The position numbers were made by a program, and so were the translations under genes. A stretch of 64,000 nucleotides of DNA from an uncultured Clostridia bacterium (GTDB lineage: Bacteria; Bacillota; Clostridia; Christensenellales; UBA1242): contig CAKVMI010000004.1 in assembly GCA_934772525.1 (NCBI GenBank), positions 147,146-211,145 on the forward strand, given 5' to 3'. How positions within the stretch are numbered: the stretch's first letter is position 1; each line of letters starts with the position of its first letter. Of this stretch, positions 33,882-44,312 are shown piece after piece. The notes under the pieces were generated by a model. That model saw only the letters and a list, made by a program, of their open reading frames with translations. It made no database searches and had not been told where the DNA came from.

Positions 33882-36014
33882 TTACGCGGTTACATTTATT
33901 ACATGCACAACTACTTCGGTGGTGTAGGTTTTTTCGCCATCAGTTACCGTTATAAATATAGCACCTTCGCCCGCCGTATTATCTAATGATTTTAATGTGA
34001 ATTTATTTAAGTTTTCACTATCTTGTATCACTTCAATAATTCCATTTAAAGATGACGCATCTATTTTTACTCTTGCAGGTTGTGGACTTGTTAAATTAAA
34101 TGAATATGCATAAATGAATAAGTCCATTTCTTTACCAAGTAAAATTGTTACTTCGGTTGTACCGATACTTGGTAGTGTTTCAATAGCTTGACCATTAATT
34201 TCTTCGGTTGTAGCTGGGTCTACTGAGCAAATAACACCATCTAACTCTGAACGGACATAGAAAGTGTAAATAAAGTAAACTCTATCTTCAAAGTTTTCTA
34301 CCCCGTCTGCACCTTCAGATGTATTATTTTTTGCAACATAACCTAAAATATAAAATTCAGTATCTATGTTTTTAGGAACATTAATAACCTTAAAGCTATT
34401 GTTTCCATACTTTGAAATATATCGATTACAATCGGAGAATACACGACCTTCTCTTGGTATATTTACATCGTTTAGCATCTTTAAGTAAACAGTCTTTTGT
34501 TCAATAGTTCCATTGTTATCATAATTTAAAAGTATATATGCTTGTCCGTTTTCATCCTTGTAAACTACCAAATTTGAAGATAACTCTTCAAAGTACAAAG
34601 TTCTTTCAGCACCTTCTATTACTTTACTTGTAGTTGCACCATCTTTTACTACTTCATCATAATAAGTTAAGTCTAATGAGAAGATCTCGCCATCATTAAC
34701 TATTTCCGTTTTATAATTGTTTGTTTTTGTGTAAATTGGAATATACACTTTTTTTACAACTGTGGTAATATCTGTACCCGTTGTAGCATCTTTATACTTA
34801 ATTATTGGCAACTCGTCTTCACCAATTTCGGTTTCTTCAATTACTTCGTTTTCGTATTCTATGCTTTCATCATTTGCATATACCCATTTAATGTTGTAAC
34901 CAGTTATAACTTCTTCGCTTCGGTCTTCAAACTTGGCGTTATCTTTTGCACCTACTTTTACAAATCTTACAGATGCTTGTACCGAAACGTTAATAACAAC
35001 GCTAATTTGTTTGCCGTCTTCATCATAGCAAGTTGTATCAATACAAAGTCTTTCTTCCCCTTCCTTTTTAGGAATTATAGTAAAGTAGTATACATTATCA
35101 ACTTGCTCTACGCTTAAAATTTCAAAGACATCGGTATTTGAACTATAAATATTTATAGAATAATCGTCTTTTTTGTAATCGGACGCATTCATAAGTAAGG
35201 TGTAACACTCTATTCCCGTTCTATTATCGGCATCCAAAATAAGTTTATCACTACCATCTCTAGATTCTAAAATTGGTTCATTTCCCTTGACCTTATTTAC
35301 AACCAATTTACCTGTGGTAGAATATTCATTTACATAAACTCTACAAGTTGTTTTAAGTTCGCCTTTAGCAGTCATTACGCTTGCGGTAATATCTGAATAA
35401 GGTGTACCTTCTTCACTTCTTATGTTGTTATCTATTGCACGAAGTATACCTTCACTTTCGTTGATAACTTCGATGTTATCTGGGTTAGATGATGTAAATT
35501 TTACATTTTTATTTGTAATTGCACTATTGTTTTCAATACCAGCAAGTGAATAGATAATTTCAAGTTTTACATCTTGGTCTACTGCAACAGTTGCTGTACC
35601 TGAATAAGGTAAAGACCTATCCGATACTGGAGTAATTCTTCTATCGGTAGTATCCCATTTAATTTCATCTGGGTCAATCTTTGTTACGATTTTACAAAAG
35701 TCTTCATATCCGCCGTCAATAGTACGAACGACAACATAAGCTTCGCCCGAATCTTTAATTGTTGCAACACCATCCGCACTTACTGAAACTATGTTTTCAT
35801 CCGTACTCCAATAAGACACCTGTCTATTGGTTGCATTACTAGGGTAAACCTTATGTTTCAAATCTACTGTGTCACCAATTACAGCGTAAACTTCATCTTC
35901 GTAAAAGTCTACACCCGCAACAGAAATAAGTGTATTGCTTCCACAAGCGGAAAGAACTACACCCGACACACATAAAAATATTAATGAAAATATTACTTTT
36001 AAAAATCTTTTCAT
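33882..36014 (-). CDS. Large BIG2-domain lipoprotein
   Basis: A 710-residue lipoprotein. The signal peptide ends in LSAC with the lipidated Cys24. A BIG2 Ig-like domain follows immediately (VYPSNATNRQVSYWSTDENIVSVSADGVATI, then GEAYVVV), with several further beta-type domains separated by acidic linkers to a C-terminal GEGAIFITVTDGEKTY domain, again BIG2-like. It would hang from the outer face of the membrane and probably contacts the wall. I take the ATG at 36012-36014; an ATG five codons upstream is an alternative and both have weak ribosome binding sites. It starts about 20 bases after the DUF1858 gene, suggesting coupling. Confidence 0.8.
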   Translation of the reverse strand: MKRFLKVIFSLIFLCVSGVVLSACGSNTLISVAGVDFYEDEVYAVIGDTVDLKHKVYPSNATNRQVSYWSTDENIVSVSADGVATIKDSGEAYVVVRTIDGGYEDFCKIVTKIDPDEIKWDTTDRRITPVSDRSLPYSGTATVAVDQDVKLEIIYSLAGIENNSAITNKNVKFTSSNPDNIEVINESEGILRAIDNNIRSEEGTPYSDITASVMTAKGELKTTCRVYVNEYSTTGKLVVNKVKGNEPILESRDGSDKLILDADNRTGIECYTLLMNASDYKKDDYSINIYSSNTDVFEILSVEQVDNVYYFTIIPKKEGEERLCIDTTCYDEDGKQISVVINVSVQASVRFVKVGAKDNAKFEDRSEEVITGYNIKWVYANDESIEYENEVIEETEIGEDELPIIKYKDATTGTDITTVVKKVYIPIYTKTNNYKTEIVNDGEIFSLDLTYYDEVVKDGATTSKVIEGAERTLYFEELSSNLVVYKDENGQAYILLNYDNNGTIEQKTVYLKMLNDVNIPREGRVFSDCNRYISKYGNNSFKVINVPKNIDTEFYILGYVAKNNTSEGADGVENFEDRVYFIYTFYVRSELDGVICSVDPATTEEINGQAIETLPSIGTTEVTILLGKEMDLFIYAYSFNLTSPQPARVKIDASSLNGIIEVIQDSENLNKFTLKSLDNTAGEGAIFITVTDGEKTYTTEVVVHVINVTA

Positions 36015-36034
36015 TTGACTCACTACCATTTTTA

Positions 36035-36244
36035 TTATTTATTCATTTCTTCATTTAATTTATCTACAAGTACTTGAACATCAAAGCCATGTACCATAGA
36101 TGCTTCTTCTAGGGTTTCCGCTCTTGAGCAAGGACATCCTAAGCAATGCATACCAAAACCCATTAGTATTTCTGCAAAATTAGGATTTATGGTTAGAACT
36201 TCATCTAATGTCATTGTCTTTTTAATTTCTACTTTCTTTTTCAT
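36035..36244 (-). CDS. DUF1858 protein with CxxC motif
   Basis: A 69-residue protein that matches the DUF1858/ScdA N-terminal fold. MTLDEVLTINPNFAEILMGFGMHCLGCPC contains the conserved CxxC, followed by a helix with RAETLEEASMVHG. Stand-alone members are annotated as disulfide oxidoreductase-like or repair-associated. A strong AGGAGA site precedes the ATG. It lies between a membrane protein and a lipoprotein. Confidence 0.85.
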   Translation of the reverse strand: MKKKVEIKKTMTLDEVLTINPNFAEILMGFGMHCLGCPCSRAETLEEASMVHGFDVQVLVDKLNEEMNK

Positions 36245-36255
36245 ATATACTTCTC

Positions 36256-37377
36256 CTATTTAGTATTTGTTTTTGTTGATTTTTTTATTGTAACAGCTTC
36301 TTTTTGTGACTTTGCTTTTTGCTTATAGTCTGTTAAAGCCTTAATTTTTTTATTAACAGTTTTTTCAAGTTCGGTTCTTTTTTCTTTGTTCTTTTCTTTT
36401 TCTATAGTGTTAACTAATTCTTCCACTTCGCCAATTACTTCTACAAATTCAGCTTCATTTTTAATTTTTTTAGACTCCGTAGTATCCTTTTGAGCTTCTA
36501 ACTTATTACTCATTTTTTCATAATTTTTGATTACATTTTCGCTTGTTTTGTCTTGCACTGCTTCTTTACCCAATACTCCGTTATTTAGATTGTTTAAACC
36601 AGCCGAAGAACCAACTCTCACTTCTTTTGCAACGACTTCCCTTTTTCTAGCCTTTTTCTTTTTGTCTAAAATTGTTTGAACTATTTCATTAGTATAAACG
36701 GTACTAATTAACCCTACCGCATTACTTTCTAATCCAAAAAGGTCTTCCATATCAATCTTTTCATCCAAAACATCAACTAAGTCATAAAAAGTATCTACCA
36801 AAGTGCGATATTGTAAGTGACGAATAGATGTATACACATAGTATATCACCATACACAAAATATAAAACATAAGTGGTAAAATTAATGCATCGGCAATTAG
36901 TGTATTGGTAGTAACTACCGAACTCTCACCCCCACTAACAGTAGACCCAATTAGTGAAAGCGAAAACAAAGCAACTAACCCTGTACATACAAATATTGCA
37001 CTATGCATCAATGACCTACATTGACGACCAATTCCACCTTTTACTTGCAAATCTACACATTCATTTTGGTCTAAATAGTCACTTGCTTTACCTTTCTTTT
37101 CGTTCTCAAACTTCTTCCATTTAAAACGGAAGGCTATAGGAAAAGTTGCAAAAAGAGATGAAAGGTCTGAGTAATTATCCCTATTTATTCCGTTGTTTTG
37201 TACATAGTTAATAACGCTCACAAACTTTCTTTTTAAAGATATATGGTTATTAATTAATAACGAAATTGTACACCAAACAACTAGTAGTGCAAGTAGCACC
37301 ACACATACAATACATGTTAAATCAAGAGTTAAACCCGCACTTAATACCTTAAATGCTGTTCGTATGCCTTCAAACAT
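36256..37377 (-). CDS. Membrane protein with charged cytoplasmic tail, unknown
   Basis: A 373-residue protein with three hydrophobic segments (about residues 16-42, 125-148 and 160-185), then a long C-terminal part of about 185 residues that is Lys/Glu-rich and probably coiled coil (KNEAEFVEVIGEVEELVNTIEKEKNKEK). The ATG at 37375-37377 (MFEGIRTAF) has GGAG 7 bases before it; a longer frame adds 12 residues with no support. No family is recognised. It is the upstream end of the run leading into DUF1858 and the lipoprotein. Confidence 0.65.
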   Translation of the reverse strand: MFEGIRTAFKVLSAGLTLDLTCIVCVVLLALLVVWCTISLLINNHISLKRKFVSVINYVQNNGINRDNYSDLSSLFATFPIAFRFKWKKFENEKKGKASDYLDQNECVDLQVKGGIGRQCRSLMHSAIFVCTGLVALFSLSLIGSTVSGGESSVVTTNTLIADALILPLMFYILCMVIYYVYTSIRHLQYRTLVDTFYDLVDVLDEKIDMEDLFGLESNAVGLISTVYTNEIVQTILDKKKKARKREVVAKEVRVGSSAGLNNLNNGVLGKEAVQDKTSENVIKNYEKMSNKLEAQKDTTESKKIKNEAEFVEVIGEVEELVNTIEKEKNKEKRTELEKTVNKKIKALTDYKQKAKSQKEAVTIKKSTKTNTK

Positions 37378-37482
37378 TTTACTTCTCCATAATAATATAT
37401 AATAATTCAGCATAAAAATTATATCATGCCAAAAATATTTTGTCGAATAAAAATTAATATTTTTATCAATTTACAAAAAAAA

Positions 37483-40400
37483 TTAATTTACTTCTATAAA
37501 CTTACCTAATGTAAACGAATAAATAAATTTACCTTTTACTTTTACACCAAAACTTTCAGCAATTACATCGGCATAAAGTTTTAATTGAAGAGAATATTTA
37601 TCTAAATAATCTTTTGCATTTTTAAAGTTATTTGTTTTGTAGTCTATTACATATGCTTCCCCATTTATAATGGAGATAAAGTCTATAACCCCTTGTAAAA
37701 TTGCATCTTCGCCAACTACTTTTTTCATATCCTTGTTGTAATCGGTTTTAGAAATAAATTCTTGCTCTCTAAACACCTTACCCTTACAAAGCGTTTTAAA
37801 TAGCGGATTAGTTAAGAGGGATTTAATCTCTTCTACCGACACTAAGTTTGCGTCAACCTCAGCAATATCCCCATATTTTATTAGTTTGCGTATATGGGAA
37901 ACAATTTCTTCGCTTGTTGATGCATTAAAGTCTATCGTTTGCATAATTTTGTGATAACTATTACCTTTTGCAATTGCAGTAGTATTATCTAGACCAACAA
38001 AAGCCCTTGGAACAACATCGCCATCGGATAAAGCCAAAAGTTCTGAAACGCTTGTTTTTACCGACCTTCTAGTAGCATCGGAATATGGATAAACAAAGGA
38101 TAATACATTTTGAATGGTAGAAACAAACTTTTCGTTTGGTTCGGTAAATTTAAGTTCTTTTGTATTTTGTTTTCTCTCTTGCGTTTTTAATTTTGCCATT
38201 GTATATGTTTCTACATCAAAGTCTACAAAAGAGTTTAGTCCGCCATCCGCCCTTGCATTTACAACTGGCATTATCCAGTCCATAAAAGTTTTGGCATCGC
38301 TAGCACTGGTTGATTTTGACTTTTTAACAAAACCAATAACATATAAATTTTGAACCGCCCTTGTAAGTGCCACATACAAAAGTCTTAATTTTTCTTCCAA
38401 ATTTTGCATATTTGTTTGTAATTTTATTGCATTAAGTGGCAAAAGTGAGCATTTGGTTCTAACAACAGTATCTTGATAAGGAATACCTATTCCCAACTCT
38501 TTTGAAGGTATAAAATCACGGAGTGCTTGCTTATTTAGTAATTGAGTTCCAGCACCAATTAAAAATACTGCTGGATACTCTAGTCCCTTACTTTGATGAA
38601 TAGTGGTAACCAAACAAGCATTTTCATTTGGTTCACTGGCAAAAGTGATTTCATTTTCTTCAACGCTTTCAAGATAATCTGAAAGTTTACTATTATAACT
38701 TTTTGACCCTACATAAGTCAAAAACTTATTCATTAAATTTAGAGTATACTTTCCATCTTCCGTTTTTAAAACTCTCGTTTCAAAATCAAGCATTGATATT
38801 AATTTTTTTAGAAGTTCATCCACCTTCATAAATTTACTATAAAAAGTTAAAGTGTCAAGCATACAATTAAATTTATTGAGCTTTTCCTTAGTTTTTAAAG
38901 TAAGTTTCGAAGTATCACCTTCAAAAAACGCTTGATAAAAGAACTTTTTTTCTCTGTTATTCCTTCTAATTTCGCTAATTTCGTTTATAGAGAAATCTGA
39001 AAATACCGATTGTAACACAGTAAATAGCGGAATATCATTGTTTCTATTATCGGCAAGCATCAAAAAAGAATGCAATGCATTTATATGTACATTTTCAAAA
39101 ATGTCTTGCTTTATATCCGATGTATAAGGAATACCATTTTTTTCAAGCACTTTTAAAACATTTTCTAGATATTCCCCTCTATTTTGCGATAAAATTGCAA
39201 TATCTCTATATGTTAAAGGTTGATTATCTCGTTTTTTTACTCTTACTCCGCTATTTAATAGTTGCTTTATATTTGCAGATAAAACTTCCCCTTCAGCTTC
39301 TGCTTTTTTTATACTATCGCTTTCTTCTTCATTGTGATTTTTTACGCTATAAACTGGTAAAACATTTTCGTTTTCTTCGGCTTTTTCTTTTTCTGGCTCA
39401 TTTAAAATACATATTTTTACTGGTTTTATTCCATTTATTACACCCGTCGAAACTTTTGAAGTTGGAACCACAAACATAGCATCTTTATAATAGTTTACTC
39501 CACCGAATTCGGGAGTCATACTACGCAAAAATACTTCATTAGAAAAATCTAGAATATCTTTATGACTTCTAAAATTGGCATTCAATTTAATTGCCTTTGA
39601 GTTTTTTGTAGTAGACTTACCATACAGATTATACTTGTTGACAAAAATTTCAGGTTCACTTGCTCTAAATCTATAAATACTTTGTTTTACATCACCTACC
39701 ATAAATAGATTATTTTCGCCAGCAACACCCTTTATTATTGCTTCTTGTATAGCGTTTGTATCTTGATATTCATCTACAAAAACGTATTTATATTTTGACC
39801 TTATGTTTTCTCTAATTTCTGGAATTGAAAGCAATTTGATCATATTTTGCTCAAGATCCGAAAAATCTAATGCAACCTTTTCTTTTTTTAAATCACTATA
39901 AATCGTTTCAAACTGCTTTACTATTCTATACAAATTTATTAGATGTTCTTTTGTCACAGCAAGTTTCTTTGTTAATAACGTTTTATCGTCCTTTAAATAT
40001 AATTCTTGTGCTTGATCAAAAAGTTCTTTTGTTGTTTCCTTAAAATCATTTACAATAGGTTTTAAATAAATGAACTCGTCTTTTAGTATTGGCATGTTAG
40101 GCACTTTTTCTAGTGTTTTTAACGCCTTTTGATTTTCGGTGAACTTGTTTTTTGATTTTACTTTTAGTAAATTTACGCAAAAACTATTTATGTATGCTAC
40201 AAGTTTTTCGTTTTTTAAAAGTAAATCATCTTTTAGTAGACCTTCAGCAATCTTTAACTGTTTTTCAAAACTTTTGGAAATTACATCATTTATATATTTT
40301 GCACACACATTTTCATCCAAATTTGGAGTGTATGACTTCCCTAAAATTTTATTAAACCAAGCATCTGAATCTACAATAGTCAACAAAAATTCATAAAACT

Positions 40401-40935
40401 TGTTTATGGTATCTTTAAAATTATCTTCTTTTCGATTTACCGAAAAACAGTCTAGCAATTCAAAAAAGTCTTTGTCGTCATTATTAAAAGCGTCATCAAT
40501 AAGTTTTGCAAATGCTTTTGCTCGTAAACTATTACTCTCTTCTTCATCAATTAAAGTAAATGCTGGATCAAGTCCTATTGCATAAAAATAAGTTTTAAGC
40601 ATTTTTGAGCAAAAACTATGTAGTGTACAAATACTGGCAGAATTAACTTCCAAAAGTTGTTCTTTTATGTAGTCATCCTTGTTTTCAACTTCTTCTAGCC
40701 CCTTTACAAGTCTTGCTTTCATTTCGCCAGCGGCCGCCTTTGTAAAAGTTACGACTAAAATATTAGAAACTGAAACTTCCTTTCTTTTAATCATTTCTTT
40801 TATTCTTTCTATCATTACAAAGGTTTTCCCCGACCCTGCAGATGCAGAAACCAGTAAGTTATTTCCTCTATTTTCAATACATTCAATCTGTTCGGCAGTA
40901 AGTTTTCTTTCTTCACTTTTTTGCTTTTGTGCCAT
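37483..40935 (-). CDS. addA: AddA helicase-nuclease
   Basis: The 1150-residue helicase-nuclease subunit of the AddAB double-strand-break repair enzyme. It has the Walker A loop ASAGSGKT near residue 37, helicase motifs VDEYQDTN and GDVKQSIYRFR, TTIHQSKGLEYPAVFL, RLLYVALTRA, and a C-terminal RecB-type nuclease with GVIDFI and YVIDYKT. AAGGAG precedes the ATG at 40933-40935. It overlaps the end of addB by 23 bases, the expected order. Length and order are normal. Confidence 0.97.
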   Translation of the reverse strand: MAQKQKSEERKLTAEQIECIENRGNNLLVSASAGSGKTFVMIERIKEMIKRKEVSVSNILVVTFTKAAAGEMKARLVKGLEEVENKDDYIKEQLLEVNSASICTLHSFCSKMLKTYFYAIGLDPAFTLIDEEESNSLRAKAFAKLIDDAFNNDDKDFFELLDCFSVNRKEDNFKDTINKFYEFLLTIVDSDAWFNKILGKSYTPNLDENVCAKYINDVISKSFEKQLKIAEGLLKDDLLLKNEKLVAYINSFCVNLLKVKSKNKFTENQKALKTLEKVPNMPILKDEFIYLKPIVNDFKETTKELFDQAQELYLKDDKTLLTKKLAVTKEHLINLYRIVKQFETIYSDLKKEKVALDFSDLEQNMIKLLSIPEIRENIRSKYKYVFVDEYQDTNAIQEAIIKGVAGENNLFMVGDVKQSIYRFRASEPEIFVNKYNLYGKSTTKNSKAIKLNANFRSHKDILDFSNEVFLRSMTPEFGGVNYYKDAMFVVPTSKVSTGVINGIKPVKICILNEPEKEKAEENENVLPVYSVKNHNEEESDSIKKAEAEGEVLSANIKQLLNSGVRVKKRDNQPLTYRDIAILSQNRGEYLENVLKVLEKNGIPYTSDIKQDIFENVHINALHSFLMLADNRNNDIPLFTVLQSVFSDFSINEISEIRRNNREKKFFYQAFFEGDTSKLTLKTKEKLNKFNCMLDTLTFYSKFMKVDELLKKLISMLDFETRVLKTEDGKYTLNLMNKFLTYVGSKSYNSKLSDYLESVEENEITFASEPNENACLVTTIHQSKGLEYPAVFLIGAGTQLLNKQALRDFIPSKELGIGIPYQDTVVRTKCSLLPLNAIKLQTNMQNLEEKLRLLYVALTRAVQNLYVIGFVKKSKSTSASDAKTFMDWIMPVVNARADGGLNSFVDFDVETYTMAKLKTQERKQNTKELKFTEPNEKFVSTIQNVLSFVYPYSDATRRSVKTSVSELLALSDGDVVPRAFVGLDNTTAIAKGNSYHKIMQTIDFNASTSEEIVSHIRKLIKYGDIAEVDANLVSVEEIKSLLTNPLFKTLCKGKVFREQEFISKTDYNKDMKKVVGEDAILQGVIDFISIINGEAYVIDYKTNNFKNAKDYLDKYSLQLKLYADVIAESFGVKVKGKFIYSFTLGKFIEVN

Positions 40936-43900
40936 TACTATTCTCCTTAAAATATGCAAATTCAGAAAATGCAACCGATTTTACCGTTCTTGGAACTACT
41001 TGACTTGCCGAATTGCCACAACAATTTTTGTATTCACAATGCTCGCACGCAGGTTTATCGGCAGACTTTGTAGGAGATTTTTCAATATATCCCGACAATA
41101 TCTCTTTTACTGCAATTTTGCTAAGTTCCACACAATATTCTAATACTCCATTAAATTCTTCTTCGCTTAAAATATGATTTTGTTTTTTTAGAACCAAATT
41201 GTCCGTTTCTTTGATAGCTTTATCTGGTTTTAATGTTGCAACTAGGCAATTACTTGATAAATTATTTGCATTTAGTTGAATATCCATATTTTTTGCCAGA
41301 TTGGTGTCGTCTTCAAAGTATCCTTGTAGCTTATAAGTAGATAAAAATGTTCCCAAATCTTCTTCTATAAATACATTTTTAATTGGCAAATAAAATGCAC
41401 CAACGGGCTTAAATTTTTTAGTTTTTAAGGCATTCAAATACATAAATAACTGAATTTTGTTACCATAATATACATTTTTTGCCTGTAAATCTATTTTTCC
41501 GGTTTTGTAATCTATAACCCTGAATGTATCTTTAAAGGTATCTACTCTATCCACTTTACCTTCTAATTTTATGCCATTTCCAAGGTCTAATCCTTTAACT
41601 TTACCCTTTTCGCCGAACATAAATTCTTCATACTTTGGCTTAAAATTGCAAACTGAATATTGGTAAGTTAAAGCATCTACCAATCTTTTTGCTTCACTTT
41701 TTAGCGACGCAATAATGTGTTTATTTTTAGCAATCGCTAATTTTTCGGCATCAAAAACCATATTGATTAAATTTTCAATTTTTCTTTTGCGTAATACTAA
41801 ATTTTGTTCAGATAAAAATTTATCTATATTTTTTACATAAAGTTCGGCAATTTTGTGTAATATGTTACCAAAATCTATGCTTTTTAATAAACTTTCTTCC
41901 CTTTCTCTAATTTTCAGTCCATAATTCGCAAAGAACTTAAATGGACATGTAAAATACGCTTCCAATTGAGAAATACTTGTTGTCTTATTTGGAAAGAAAA
42001 ATTCTTGTGGTGCTGTTATTCTATTAATTTTAGGTAAAATTGGTTTTATAGATGTTTCGTTACATACATTTAAGCCTTTTAACGCATAAAAAAGGTTACT
42101 TACTACTGGTACTGTGTCTAACATAGTACTTGTATTTTCATCACTCAAATAGTCCAAAAGTTTTTTATATGCTACACTTTTTGTTGAAAATTCATACGCA
42201 AAACTACTTTCTCTATTATCTTCATCAAAAAGGGTACGACGCCTTCTATAACTTTCAAGCGTCATAATCTCCATCGTTTCTCTAGGGTCTTCCCTTTTAT
42301 AAAAGATTTTTTTTAGATCTAGCACTGCTAAACTCGGACTTTGCTCGGTTAAACTAGCGTCCATTTTAGGATACGTCACATACATTTTTTCACCGAACGA
42401 CGCAAGCAATGATAAAAATTTATATCTTTCACGTTTATTTATTGTTTTTATAGTTGGTTCAATCTTCTTGCCTATTCCAGAAGATAATTCGCCTATTTCG
42501 CTATCCACAATAATACCACAATCTTCCACAAGTTTTGGCATTGCACCATCCGTCGCCCCAATTACAAACAAATTTTTTGGAGAAACAAACTTACTGGTAC
42601 TTGCATCACCCACAAAAACACTATCCACAAATACTGGAATTAAGGATATGGTTTCGCTATCTATTCCACTTGCAAGTATTCCATAAAATTCATCAATAGA
42701 AAGTGAAAGATTTCCCATTATTCTATCAATTTCTGAAACAATATTAGTGTATTTTTCCAATACTTGTTTAGATAATTCAGCCTCTAGACTGTTATTTTGT
42801 TCTTGCAACTCTACAATAAATTTATCCAATTTTGTTGGAATATCAAAGCAATCAAAAATATAGTAAATTGCACCACAAAATTCATGAACAGTTTTACAGT
42901 TCATTAATTTATCAGATACTTTAATCAGTTTTAACATTAAACTACTTCTGACCTTTTCGGCGATCATTTTGTCGGTTATAGGTCTTTCTCCGGTCGGATC
43001 TTCACCATATTCAAAAGGCTTTTTAAATTTATCGTAGTTTATACCATACTTAATGCAATAATTTTCAAAGATATTTAATTCGTCTATATTCTCGCCCGAA
43101 AAATAATTTTTAGATAAAGCAATACAATCACTGGTTAAAAAATGTCTTCTTAGCAAATGAAAAATTTGACTAATAAACTGAACCAATGTATGAGAAGACA
43201 ACTTTTCAGGTTTTTCAATATACACCGGAATATTATACTGCTCAAAAACAGTTTTAATAACTTTGCCATAAGTTTCTACATCTGAGCACGCAACAAAATA
43301 ATCTCTATATCTTTGCTTCTTTTTTATTACATTTTTTCGAATAACTTCGGCAACAAAACTCACTTCTTCGGTTATATTTTTACATTCAATTATGTTAATC
43401 TCATTCCCTATCTGCATTTTAGTATACGGATAGGCAAATAAGTTACGTCTAATATGGCTATTGATATTAGTTGAATTATCTTTTATTTCAACTTCAGTAT
43501 AATCAACTTTTAACTCTTTACAAAACGACCTAACACTATTTAACATTTCGGGCTCTATAATATAACTATTATTTAACCCAACGTTCGAAACCGCACCAAA
43601 AGTACATTCTTTTGCCGTTTTGGATATTGCTTTTAATACTTCTAGCCCCGAACTTGTAATATTGTCAAAACCTAAAATATAGCAAGCACTTGTTTTAATT
43701 AAATCGCTTTTTTTTACTAATGATGCAAGCAACAAAAATCTATCCGACGCATCAATCAAACCATTTTCTTGAATATATTTTTGGTACTCTGAGTAAAGCA
43801 AGAGTATATCTTGCATCTTAACCTTGAGTGATTGGTTAACCTTATTATTTGCTTTTTTCAAGAAGTCTTCGGGTGTAACACCGCTATTTTTTAGATTGGA

Positions 43901-44257
43901 GATTGTATCAAAAACTTTTTCCGCAAAACCCGTTGTCTTTGCCGTTTTATTGAAACACACTAGTTTGGTTTGGTTTTCAATAATAATCTTTTTAATAATC
44001 ATAACGCCAGATGCTTTTGGCAAATAATTATCATTGGACCTTACAAACCTTTTTAACAATCTTGAAAGTGTTAAAACTTGCACATTTGTTACCGCTTTTT
44101 TTGTGGAACCATTTAATACCGCTTGTTCAACGGTTAGCGACAATTTTTCTGGCACAAGCAAAATAAAGTTTCTATCATTATCTAACGATTTTTTAGAAAC
44201 TTCATCTACTATACTCTTTAAAATTACATCATGTGTTTCAGCAGTAATTATCTTCAT
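40913..44257 (-). CDS. addB: AddB/RexB-type nuclease subunit
   Basis: An 1114-residue partner of AddA. The C-terminal RecB-type nuclease carries FRVIDYKTGK, and four Cys (CPFKFF upstream, then CEHCEYKNCC near the end) fit the iron-sulfur cluster of AddB. The N-terminus begins MKIITAETHDVILK and lacks the Walker A loop GRAGSGKS found in B. subtilis AddB; this is the form called RexB in lactic acid bacteria. It overlaps addA by 23 bases. The ATG at 44255-44257 follows AGGACA; a TTG two codons upstream is less likely. Confidence 0.95.
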   Translation of the reverse strand: MKIITAETHDVILKSIVDEVSKKSLDNDRNFILLVPEKLSLTVEQAVLNGSTKKAVTNVQVLTLSRLLKRFVRSNDNYLPKASGVMIIKKIIIENQTKLVCFNKTAKTTGFAEKVFDTISNLKNSGVTPEDFLKKANNKVNQSLKVKMQDILLLYSEYQKYIQENGLIDASDRFLLLASLVKKSDLIKTSACYILGFDNITSSGLEVLKAISKTAKECTFGAVSNVGLNNSYIIEPEMLNSVRSFCKELKVDYTEVEIKDNSTNINSHIRRNLFAYPYTKMQIGNEINIIECKNITEEVSFVAEVIRKNVIKKKQRYRDYFVACSDVETYGKVIKTVFEQYNIPVYIEKPEKLSSHTLVQFISQIFHLLRRHFLTSDCIALSKNYFSGENIDELNIFENYCIKYGINYDKFKKPFEYGEDPTGERPITDKMIAEKVRSSLMLKLIKVSDKLMNCKTVHEFCGAIYYIFDCFDIPTKLDKFIVELQEQNNSLEAELSKQVLEKYTNIVSEIDRIMGNLSLSIDEFYGILASGIDSETISLIPVFVDSVFVGDASTSKFVSPKNLFVIGATDGAMPKLVEDCGIIVDSEIGELSSGIGKKIEPTIKTINKRERYKFLSLLASFGEKMYVTYPKMDASLTEQSPSLAVLDLKKIFYKREDPRETMEIMTLESYRRRRTLFDEDNRESSFAYEFSTKSVAYKKLLDYLSDENTSTMLDTVPVVSNLFYALKGLNVCNETSIKPILPKINRITAPQEFFFPNKTTSISQLEAYFTCPFKFFANYGLKIREREESLLKSIDFGNILHKIAELYVKNIDKFLSEQNLVLRKRKIENLINMVFDAEKLAIAKNKHIIASLKSEAKRLVDALTYQYSVCNFKPKYEEFMFGEKGKVKGLDLGNGIKLEGKVDRVDTFKDTFRVIDYKTGKIDLQAKNVYYGNKIQLFMYLNALKTKKFKPVGAFYLPIKNVFIEEDLGTFLSTYKLQGYFEDDTNLAKNMDIQLNANNLSSNCLVATLKPDKAIKETDNLVLKKQNHILSEEEFNGVLEYCVELSKIAVKEILSGYIEKSPTKSADKPACEHCEYKNCCGNSASQVVPRTVKSVAFSEFAYFKENSNGTKAKK

Positions 44258-44312
44258 TTTCAATATGTCCTATATTAATTTTAGCATAAAAAGTATACAG
44301 ACACAAGGAAAA

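Noticed and set aside
37483..40935. A UvrD/PcrA helicase
   Set aside because: The length, the C-terminal RecB-type nuclease and the overlap with addB identify it as AddA.
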